Source: Phialocephala subalpina (taxonomy: Eukaryota; Ascomycota; Leotiomycetes; Helotiales; Mollisiaceae). From it: a DNA stretch of 64,000 nt. The stretch lies in assembly GCA_900073065.1 (NCBI GenBank), contig FJOG01000015.1, positions 1,063,791 to 1,127,790 of the forward strand, written 5' to 3'. Positions within the stretch are counted from its first letter, which is position 1. The number at the start of each line of letters is the position of its first letter. The notes beneath the pieces were generated by a model that worked only from the letters and a program-made list of their open reading frames with translations, made no database searches and was not told the DNA's origin. This document shows, one piece after another, positions 56,224 to 64,000 of the stretch. The position numbers and the translations under genes are program-made.

Positions 56224-57249
56224 ATGAGCTCAATCGCAGCACCAAAAGAGGCCCCAAAGTCCTCGGCACCACACATTTTCGCGGCAGGCGTGGGAATAAC
56301 ACCCCTCCCTCCTATCGATGCTAACGCCTCTTCCATTTTAAGACCAACAATCGCCATCATTTCTATGGGTGAAATGGGTCTAGGAATAGCTTCCTTACTC
56401 GTCAAATACTCATACCCCGTGATCACCAACCTCGATGGCCGGAGTTCCAGTACCAAAGCACGAGCAGAAGCAGCAGGAGTCAAGAACGTCCCATTTGATC
56501 AAATGCTCTCACAAGCTTCGATAGTACTCTCCGTCCTTCCACCTGGCGAGGCCTTGGCACTTGCAGAAAAGGCCGCGGCAAGCCTTCTCTTCTCGCCCCT
56601 CTCCCGATACGGAAAGGGGAAACTCGTCTACATCGATCTAAACGCCATTTCCCCTTCACTCTCAAGACAGGCCTCGGCTCCAATCCTCGATGCAGGAATG
56701 ACGTTCATCGATGGTTGTGTTCTTGCCTACCCACCGAAAGAGATGCCAGATGGTTCATGGTTCCGTCCGTCAATTCCTCTCTCAGGACCAGCACTCTCGA
56801 GTGCAATTCCGGAGCCTTGGTCCAGCGAACTCACTTCCCTACTAAACTTCAGACACGTAAGTCCAGATATCGGTGCTGCATCCGGTCTGAAGATGTGTTT
56901 TGCGGCTATCAACAAGGGCCAAACGGCTATCGTGATCCAGGCGTATACCACTGCCAGCAATCTTGGAGTCTTGGATTCAGTGCGGGAACACATGGCCGAG
57001 TACTTTCCACATGTGGTGAATGGAATGGAAGGTGCGATGGTTGGGAGCCAGAGGAAAGCATACAGATGGATCAAAGAGATGGAAGAGATTGAAGAATGTT
57101 TCGTAACAGAGGGAGGATGGAATAGAGGAATTTTTGAGGGTGTGGCGGGGGTGTTCAAGGTCGTGAAGGGGTGTGAGGTGCAGAGTGGGGTGGAAGGGAT
57201 GGTGAAGTCGGTTTGTGGGGGTTTGAAGGCCAGGAGGAAGAGTTGTTAG
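56224..57249 (+). CDS. 6-phosphogluconate dehydrogenase-like NAD(P)-binding protein with DUF1932 C-terminus
   Basis: Single exon, 341 aa from MSSIAAPKEAPKSS; an ATG seven codons upstream is possible. The N-terminal ~55 residues are an Ala/Pro-rich lead. A Rossmann fold follows: IAIISMGEMGLGIASLL (GxGxMG-like cofactor loop), then SIVLSVLPPGEALALAEKAA and VYIDLNAISPSLSRQ, as in beta-hydroxyacid dehydrogenases. The all-helical end (SGLKMCFAAINKGQTAIVIQ, with the conserved Lys) matches the DUF1932 domain. Such enzymes oxidise small hydroxy acids; the substrate is unknown. The divergent 56082-56483 open frame is its antisense shadow. Confidence 0.85.
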   Translation: MSSIAAPKEAPKSSAPHIFAAGVGITPLPPIDANASSILRPTIAIISMGEMGLGIASLLVKYSYPVITNLDGRSSSTKARAEAAGVKNVPFDQMLSQASIVLSVLPPGEALALAEKAAASLLFSPLSRYGKGKLVYIDLNAISPSLSRQASAPILDAGMTFIDGCVLAYPPKEMPDGSWFRPSIPLSGPALSSAIPEPWSSELTSLLNFRHVSPDIGAASGLKMCFAAINKGQTAIVIQAYTTASNLGVLDSVREHMAEYFPHVVNGMEGAMVGSQRKAYRWIKEMEEIEECFVTEGGWNRGIFEGVAGVFKVVKGCEVQSGVEGMVKSVCGGLKARRKSC

Positions 57250-57959
57250 ATATGAATGAGATAGTTTCGGCGTCTTCGGAGGGATAGACTTCAGACCTGC
57301 TTGATTTGAAAGATTGATATCCCACTCATGGCTTGGGAGGAAATGAAGTCAACTCCTCTCATCTAATGGCTTTGGTCTCTGAAACACCGCATCTGAATGA
57401 CAGATTTATCTTCCTCTGTCAAGTGGTTTTCGGACTTCCATTCTGAGTTCTTAGAGCTTCCTAACTAGGTAGTGCAACGAACATTTAGGTTGCAAGTTGG
57501 GAGCTGCTGAAGGCGGGTTGCTTTGATGGCTGGCGCAAGTCTGGCGCGAACGTCCTTATAACTTCGATATCCTCAGTAATCCCGTGATGCTCGATCACCC
57601 ACCATAGAACAGCAAGCTTTTATGGCGTTTCCACCTCCTGAACTAACCGCACTCATCTTGTATTTTTTCAGGGGACTGAATTAGGTCATGTGACGCCTCT
57701 AGAATCTAGCTTTGTCCGAAGAAGAAATGCTGTCGTGAGAGATAGATCGACTTGCTTGTCCCGCGATGTCAGAATTTTGAGCCAATTGTTTCCTAAAGGT
57801 TGATGAAAATGACGAAGGATCAGCACGGTCAAATTATTGCCCCTCGTTACCCCGCCATCAACGCCACTTCAGCCCTGCTCACAACATGGCATAAAACATC
57901 CCACTCCTCTAATCCAACAATTCCTCAAACTCAATTCCAACCTCCCAAACACACTCAAA
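57250..57959. other. Intergenic region
   Basis: About 0.7 kb, presumed promoter of the GFA-domain gene. Nothing specific recognised. Confidence 0.45.
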
Positions 57960-58595
57960 ATGCCAGACTTGCCAAAAGAAAGCTTCACCCTCAAAGGCGG
58001 CTGCTTCTGCTCCGCAATCCGCTACACAATCACCATCCCCCCCCTTGAAGATCGACCTAAGATTCCAAGTTTCCCAGCACGAGAAATCTTCCCTCCCACA
58101 GAAACCTCTTCCCACATGCCGATGATCGGCATCGACCACTGCACATCGTGTCGCCATGCTCCTGGCTCAATCTTCGAATGCTGGGCCATCATTCCCCAAT
58201 CATGGATAACCTTCTCCCTCCTCCCAAACTTCACAGATCACCACCAACCTTCATCTCCAGACGACTACATCAATCCCACTACCCTGGGAGTCCTCAAAGG
58301 CGAGAAAGAGGTACTGGAGAGTACCTTTTTGAAGCATTATGTGGGGAATGAGCATAGCAATAGGACGTTCTGTGGGAGATGCGGGACGCATCTTACGTTC
58401 CATTTTTCGGGGGAGCAGAGACCGATGAGTAAGAAGGCTGGGTGGGGTCCGATTCTCGATGTTGCGGTGGGAACGTTGGATGAGGAGAGTGTGGGGATGG
58501 AGGGATTTAGGCCGAGTTATAAGGCTTGGGTTGAAGAGGGGATTCCGTGGGTGAAGAGATTGTTGGAGGAGGGGCAGAAGAGTTTGAGTGATTGA
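57960..58595 (+). CDS. GFA (Mss4-like) zinc-binding domain protein
   Basis: Single exon, 211 aa from MPDLPKESFTLKGGCFCSAI; an upstream in-frame ATG at 57837 is unlikely because the added residues are low-complexity. The zinc-site pattern of the GFA/CENP-V family is complete: GGCFCSAIRY, DHCTSCRHAPGS and RTFCGRCGTHLTF, giving the usual two CxxC pairs and the extra CxC. The founding member binds glutathione and formaldehyde adducts, but most fungal paralogues have no shown activity. The C-terminus (WVEEGIPWVKRLLEEG) is the typical helical cap. Substrate unknown. Confidence 0.9.
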   Translation: MPDLPKESFTLKGGCFCSAIRYTITIPPLEDRPKIPSFPAREIFPPTETSSHMPMIGIDHCTSCRHAPGSIFECWAIIPQSWITFSLLPNFTDHHQPSSPDDYINPTTLGVLKGEKEVLESTFLKHYVGNEHSNRTFCGRCGTHLTFHFSGEQRPMSKKAGWGPILDVAVGTLDEESVGMEGFRPSYKAWVEEGIPWVKRLLEEGQKSLSD

Positions 58596-58820
58596 TGGGT
58601 TGTTCCTGGCTGGGTCGACTTAGGCTTCAAATAAACCGAGGGACATGGGAGCGGGAATGTGCGGAGTATGGGCGAAAAGCTAGTGAGAAGTCAAAAGTCA
58701 GGTCATGTGACGAGGAGAGGTGAAAACCATAACTGAAGTTGAAGACTGTCGCGTATGGCCGGTGTTCCTACTAGTTGAATACACTCGCTTCTCGTTTCAA
58801 TTCGTGCCGAAATATACGGT

Positions 58821-58941
58821 GCTTTTGCATGGGCAAAAGTAGGACGTGAGCAAAATGGGTTAGAAAGAAGATGATTTTGCCCGAGCAAAATGATGAGTAG
58901 GCAAAATGAGCCAAAAAGAGCACGATTTTGCCCGAGCAAGT
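58821..58941. repeat. Three degenerate ~51-bp repeats carrying TTTTGC-N4-GCAAAA half-palindromes
   Basis: TTTTGCATGGGCAAAA near 58823, TTTTGCCCGAGCAAAA near 58875 and TTTTGCCCGAGCAAG near 58926 sit 52 and 51 bp apart, with similar AT-rich sequence between them. Each core is an interrupted inverted repeat. It may be a protein-binding site array or just a minisatellite. Confidence 0.75.
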
Positions 58942-59131
58942 CTTCACCAAGAATTCTTCTACCAAAGTGGGCTGCATATCTAGGAAGAGGCCTGATAGCA
59001 ACTCAGCCGGTTCAGCTATCAGAGACAACGACAAGCGCGCTGAAACCGCGCCTCTCCCGTGTCACCGACTTCAACGACTACTCGGCATCGTCGCACAAGT
59101 TCCATCACCCTCATTCCAACCTCATTCTCGA

Positions 59132-59468
59132 ATGGCGACGCTCTCCTCGCGCTTCAAAAATCCTTCACTTGTTCAGCCCGCCACGTTGACAGGTCCCATT
59201 GCAGGATCACAAACTCAGCCTCAGCCTCTCATTGACGACACCAATGGCAACGACGACGACCCATAACGAGGCCAGTATAGATACAACGAACAATAACACT
59301 TCCGAAATATTGCATGAACCTAGAGTCTTGAAACACAGACAACAAACAAACGACTCCTCTCCCCACTTCTCTTTAAGCGCCGGTCATGAAACACTTCCAA
59401 GTCGTGCAAAATACCCCGAGAAAAGCAAGAAGAGAAGGAAACAAAGTTTCAACTCACTCGGAGAATAA
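59132..59468 (+). pseudogene. Possible hypothetical gene split by a +1 frame change
   Basis: The ATG at 59132 opens MATLSSRFKNPSLVQPATLT ... DDTNGNDDDP then stop. The overlapping frame continues as HNEASIDTTNNNTSEILHEP to YPEKSKKRRKQSFNSLGE. Both parts have coding-like composition and meet at a GAC-GAC run where a one-base slip would join them. No intron fits and no family is recognised. A weak call. Confidence 0.25.
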
Positions 59469-59622
59469 GTGCGACATGCAACAAAGCTCACATCACCATC
59501 ATCAATTCATGCACTGCTACTTCCGCATCATGCTAATCTCCACAAATTCCCAAACACATTCATCGTAGGGTATCGCCTTATTCCTCATCCCCTTCCTCCC
59601 TTGGCTCGTTCCTCGACTCGTC

Positions 59623-62600
59623 TCACCACCCATTACCAACCCCATCCCACCCACTCTCCGCCACACTCTCTCCTTCTCCCATTCCATCATCAATCCATTC
59701 CATCTTCTCCAACTCCCTAACAAAGAAATCGTGTTCCTCTTCAAGAAGTTTTGTATCTGCGCCCATTTGATTCGGATATCGCTTAATGTTATGCCAGTGG
59801 GTAAGTGCTCTCAAAGCTTGTTCAAGAGGTAGCGCCTCCTCAACCTCAGCATCGACATCACTGCCCGCCAGCCAGTCATCGCGAAGCTCAGGTCGACAAT
59901 GAAGATACACAGCTGTAATAACGCGCATATTTCCTTGTCTCCATTTGCGGCCACAGTACGGGACTTGGTTCTTGAAAAGCTTCAAAGTGTAGAGTCGAAG
60001 TTCTGTTTGAGGAATCTTGAGAGCTTTCTTGAGAATGTTGGAGGATTTGTATTGGACGAGGAGGAGGTTTCGATGTGCTTTGTTTTTGCATATCTTTTGC
60101 ATGACGCGAAGGAAGTTGATTGATGAGAAGAAGTTTCGCCATGAGAATTCGGTGATGGGCTCTGATGGTGGTTCGTTTGTGGGGTAGCCAAGTTCGTCGA
60201 CTTCGGGCATGGGACGTTTGCCGGCATGTTGACCTTCTTGGAAAGTTAGAGCTGGAAGTTTGTCTTCTGCTTCGGCGACGGGTAGCTCTCGACGCATTTT
60301 GATTGGTGGTGGAGCTGCTTCGTCATCGCTTTCTTCTCCTTCGAGGTCTAGTTCGGGTTGTTTTGGCGCGTGTTCACTGTTTGCGTTACAGAAGGCGAAG
60401 AAACTGTGACATGTGTAAGCATTATAAAGTTGAAACATTCATGCACACTGACCTCATCTCATCGCGATCTGTTTTGTTGTCCACGATCTTGTCAATGTCC
60501 TGATGGGCAAAGAGTTTCAAGACCAGGGGAAGATAGTTCGAGTCTAAGAGGAGTTGAGTAAGGTACTCAAACTTCAAGATGTCTATCATATGTCAGCATC
60601 GCGATCAAAGCTAGGGTGAGAAGCATACGAGAAACTTTGAACCATTTCAGCAAAATGAGAAGAATTCCAGAGACGGCTTTTGCAGTGATCTCTCGTGAAC
60701 GCAGAGCCTCAATCTCATCAATTGGTAATTCTGAAGGGTCAATCGGGTTCGGTAGCGGAATGTTTGCGGGATCTTGCTGCCTATTCTGACCCTGGGCGGC
60801 ATTGGCCCGAAGGTTAACTTCAGATCTGAAACCAGGAGCAAGACTTTGCTGTTGTCCCATCGGCTGGGTGATCAATGCCGTGACATTTGCCAGGACCGCC
60901 TTTAGTAACACAATGACCAGCGACTGGAGGTGAGGAAGCGAATCTTGCTACACGGAGTCAGAATATTTAAGCATAAATTAACCTCACAACTTACATAGAA
61001 ACGTTCGACCAGGTCCAACTTTTTCTTCACCTTATCAGGCACGTCGATATTCGGGCCGTAATCAGCTTCAGGCTCCGGACGCTTTGCTTCATGGAGCGAG
61101 AGCTTCTTCGACAAAATTGTGTCAAGATCCAACTCCTCGATGTCATCGTCGTCGCCATCCCATCCTCTTTCGAATTTCAAAAATCTCTCACGCTCATCCC
61201 ACAACTGCCGCATAGCTCTTGTCATCCGCATTCGTTTGGAGAAAAGATCGCCAGCTTCGAGAATCGACTTTGGTATGTCACTTCCTTCCCATTTCCGACC
61301 TACGAGCAGCTCTTGCAGACCGGCAGAACCCTTTCCTCCAGCGCTGTTGCTTGTGCTGTCCAAAGGTGGGTACATAAACGGGAAGTTCTGGTTCGTCTGG
61401 TAGTTTTGTTTCTTCCCAGCTTTTCCGCCGACTGGCGGCGAAGGAGGTGGTGAGGGTGCGGGTGTGGCAATGTGTACAGGCTGATGCATGATGGATGCAC
61501 CACTGCTGTTGACATTCATGGGTGGTGGGATAATGCCATTGGCACCATTTGCTCTGCTTGGCCGATTGGGTAACGGAGGGAGAATGGAATTATTGTCGGG
61601 TTCGAGGGCGAGCAGCGGTGGGGGCGGGGTATATGCGGGGTATTTTGATGTGATCTCCTGACGGAATATGTGGTAGTCGAGAGGTGAAGCAGTGATCAGC
61701 TTGCCGCCTTCACCATTCAGATGTTTGTACTCGCTCGTCGCCTTCTTGGCTTCATCAACTTCAGATGTGCCACCAAACACCACCAGTATTGACTTCCAGA
61801 ACAGCAAAAATATTCTCGTTTGTGGTAACTCATTCGCCTCGTCCCAGCGAAGCCTTGCCGTGATTGTCACGAAATAATCCACAAGGCCAGGGTTCATTTC
61901 CAACACCTTCGTCCGAGGAACCTCCATACCAACGGGATCATTGCGAATACCCTCGATGATCAAGTAGATGATCGTGGTGACGTTGTCAAGCTCGTCCTGG
62001 ATGAAAGGAATATCTTCCTCCAGCAGCTTTGTCTCTCTGAAGTCCTCGTCCCATAACCTCTTGAACGCATTCTGCATGACATTTACCAGCAACAAAATCC
62101 CCCCAAAACTCGCAACATCGGTTATAGCTGACTTCATATGTTCCAGTTGGGCCGGCGTAGCTTTTGTCTTTGCTTTCGCAGCTTCTGCCTCATTTCCAGA
62201 CTCCTTGACACCAGCTGTCTCATCCCATACCCCCAATACGATGTGTAATATGGTCTGCAGGCTCTTGCACCGTCTCCTCAGGTCTGTCGCGGAGAGACCA
62301 TTGATTTCTCGCTCGACGAACTTCTTCTGCTGTGACTGGTCCGTCTCTATCCATGGCTTGTCCGAAAACTTTTTCCATCGCCTCTCAAATGTATCTTTCA
62401 CTCGCTGTAATCGCTTGTACTCTGCATCATTGTAGGAGAACCATTCGTCTACTTCCTCCTCGAAGGATGATGTGTCGGCGTATGTAAAGGCGTATGAAGT
62501 AGGTTCTATCTTCGGAAACTCGGTGACGATTCGACGCAATTGCATCAGTGAGAGGGAGTCATTGGGATTACCGACTTGGGGAGAGGGAGGTGGAGGAGGC

Positions 62601-62785
62601 TGGTGTGGTGGAGGTGGCTGAGGTTGATTTCGCTGGAGCTGGGGACGTCCCATAGGAACACTCGTGGGTTGGTCCGCAGGCTGCTGAGGAGCTGGGAGGC
62701 TAACATCTGCGAGACCGGTGTCTGCGACGTCTGCTACATCCTTCGGAGCCTCTTGGGAGGGTTTCCCAGGCCAGAGAGATGCCAT
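59623..62785 (-). CDS. STRIPAK complex subunit, PRO22/HAM-2/Far11 (STRIP1-2) homologue
   Basis: Four exons: complement(join(59623..60403,60453..60582,60629..60947,60995..62785)), 1006 aa, all phases consistent. The first ATG in the frame is at 62783-62785 (MASLWPGKPSQEAPKDV). The N-terminal N1221 domain is seen after a Pro/Gln-rich lead: YAFTYADTSSFEEEVDEWFS, then NGLSATDLRRRCKSLQTILH. A proline-rich middle carries a PPPSPPVGGKAGKK segment. The C-terminal DUF3402 region contains LKFEYLTQLLLDSNYLPLVL, KLFAHQDIDKIVDNKTDRDE, NLLLVQYKSSNILKKALKI and LKLFKNQVPYCGRKWRQGNM. In Sordaria and Neurospora this subunit works with striatin and PP2A in hyphal fusion and fruiting-body development. No lesion seen. 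Confidence 0.93.
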
Positions 62786-63386
62786 GGCTGCGTATTGGGG
62801 GAGAAATTTCGAGTACAGGGGCTTCAATCGAAGAGCAGCATGCTGAATCCGAGCCGCCTAGTCATTCGTAGCTGGAGGCAAACATACGATCGTGGTGGAG
62901 TTTTGTTCTGTTTCCTTGATGTTGAAGAGATGCTTCGCGGTTGACGCGACGTGGCTCGCTTATGATAAAAGCTGGCGATAAGAAGGCACCCCATTCTGGG
63001 ACATTGAAGGCGAAGTCAAACTTGCACAGGTGGGATTAAAATCGATAGGAACGAAAAGCTTCCATTTCTCATGCATTGAGATCTGTTGGTTGCTGTTGAA
63101 GTCCTCATATCATTCCTTGCTCTGCCCTCCAGAGGTCCCAACATGTGCTTGACCTGCGAAGAACAGAGAACGCCCATTCACACTTCCCTCTATGACCCTA
63201 TAACACTGTAATCTCCCCGATGTCTCGCCTGTGAACAGAAAAAAAAAATCAAAGGCCCTTCGGCCAAAATATTTAGCTTTGATAGGCAAAAAATATCAAA
63301 AAGACTCAGTATCAGCAATCGAACTCTAAGCTATACTAGTCGCGGTGGAATCACTACGAGCAAGAATAAAAAAGCAAAACAAATTC
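62786..63386. promoter_or_regulatory. Upstream region of the STRIPAK subunit gene
   Basis: About 0.6 kb with an A10 run near 63239. No gene recognised; presumed promoter and 5'UTR. Confidence 0.4.
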
Positions 63387-63463
63387 TCCGTATCAGGGAA
63401 TCGAACCCTGTGCTCCCGCGTTCTTCATGAGAGGCGGAAATGTTACCGGTACACCAATACGGA
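63387..63463 (-). tRNA. tRNA-Glu (anticodon CTC) with a 7-nt intron
   Basis: On the minus strand the acceptor arms TCCGTAT and ATACGGA pair perfectly. The D stem is GTGT/ACAT and the T arm is CAGGG-TTCGATT-CCCTG. The anticodon stem TCCGC pairs with GCGGG only if a short insert is removed from the loop, read as CTCTCA + TGAAGAA + C. That puts T at 33, CTC at 34-36 and the intron after 37, the standard position for tRNA introns. The mature length of 70 nt is slightly short for tRNA-Glu. Identity rests on the anticodon and the TCCG acceptor. Confidence 0.82.
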
Positions 63464-64000
63464 TTTGATGGTTGATGCCAAAAATTTTCCTATTAAAATC
63501 TATAGAGCATTCTTTGGCAAGTGGTTAGATTTGTGGGGTCGATGATTAGAAGTGCCACAAATATTGCCTTGTGGGGCAAATCATATCAGCCGAAGTGCCA
63601 CTGAGGAGGAGATTAAGGGGCATCTAAGTTTTCTATCTCGCACTTCACTTCGACGACACGTCTCAAACTTAACATCAATCCAGATGAACTATCTCAGACA
63701 TCCTCGCTGTAGTGCAGTCACCGCAACCTGTTACTTGAATCTGACCCTCTCTAGTCAGTCTACTTTGAAGTTTGTTACAACCTTGTGTTGTCGCTGCTTG
63801 GAAGTTGTGTTTGCCAGCAAATCAATCAGAGCCTACTTACACTACTACCGTTATCATTCTCGGGGACCGTTTTTATGTACTTGTTCTTATTGCTACTCTA
63901 TGTATTGTTCAATGGCATACAAACTCTTCGAATTGTGATGCATCAGATGGGGTCACGTGTGATGTTTTTGAATCCGTCCTCCCAAGTTGGTGGTGAGAAC
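63464..64000. other. Terminal intergenic region
   Basis: A 128-codon plus-strand frame (63552-63938) has no domain and Cys/Tyr-rich composition unlike its neighbours. I see no supported gene before the window ends. Confidence 0.4.

Noticed and set aside
56082..56483. 133-codon minus-strand frame
   Set aside because: Antisense to the 6PGDH-like gene, which has clear domain support.

Overview
This is a window of nuclear DNA from a filamentous ascomycete (Pezizomycotina). The sequence shows short spliceosomal introns (42-104 nt) with GTAAGT/GTGAGT-type donors, CTAAC/CTGAC branch sites and YAG acceptors. It also carries genes typical of this group: a HET-domain protein, a PRO22/HAM-2-type STRIPAK subunit, an RGS-domain 7TM receptor, Sec16 and Neo1. 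Islands of extreme AT content look like repeat-induced point mutation (RIP) relics. A Leotiomycetes-like host is a guess from overall feel only. One run of 727 Ns (45437-46163) is an assembly gap.

Layout. 1-738: 3' part of a 2EXR-domain gene. 1357-12220: divergent pair of secretory-pathway genes, the COPII scaffold Sec16 (minus) and the P4-ATPase Neo1 (plus). 12.2-14.6 kb: gene-poor. 14598-16599: four-exon secreted ice-binding-like (DUF3494) protein with a long Ser/Thr stalk. 18990-19768: three-exon GNAT acetyltransferase. 20.7-21.0 kb: RNase H scrap of a LINE-type retrotransposon. 21.8-23.6 kb: decayed CorA-like membrane protein. 24602-25507: orphan gene. 25.5-30.8 kb and 33.0-35.2 kb: gene-poor, AT-rich DNA on both sides of a HET-domain gene (30813-32978). 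35206-37572: divergent pair of membrane proteins of unknown function. 37684-40250: divergent pair of a tandem ubiquitin-like protein and an RBR E3 ligase. 40469-45160: housekeeping and metabolic genes (MmgE/PrpD family, Cyc2-like, SDR). 47.7-55.1 kb: lesion-bearing genes (C2H2 zinc finger, RGS receptor, unknown coiled-coil protein) and an intact 544-bp Mutator-like TIR element. 56224-62785: DUF1932/6PGDH-like dehydrogenase, GFA-domain protein and the STRIPAK subunit. 63387-63463: an intron-containing tRNA-Glu(CTC).

Functional themes. Sec16 and Neo1 both act in early secretion and share one promoter region. The STRIPAK subunit and the RGS receptor belong to developmental and G-protein signalling. 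The most unusual module is the head-to-head pair at 37.7-40.3 kb: a protein with two ubiquitin-like folds and a near-terminal diglycine (layout reminiscent of ISG15/FAT10) facing a complete RING1-IBR-RING2 ligase. Several genes carry single disabling lesions. Some are C-to-T changes at CpA, as RIP would leave; others are 1-4 bp frameshifts that could equally be assembly errors.
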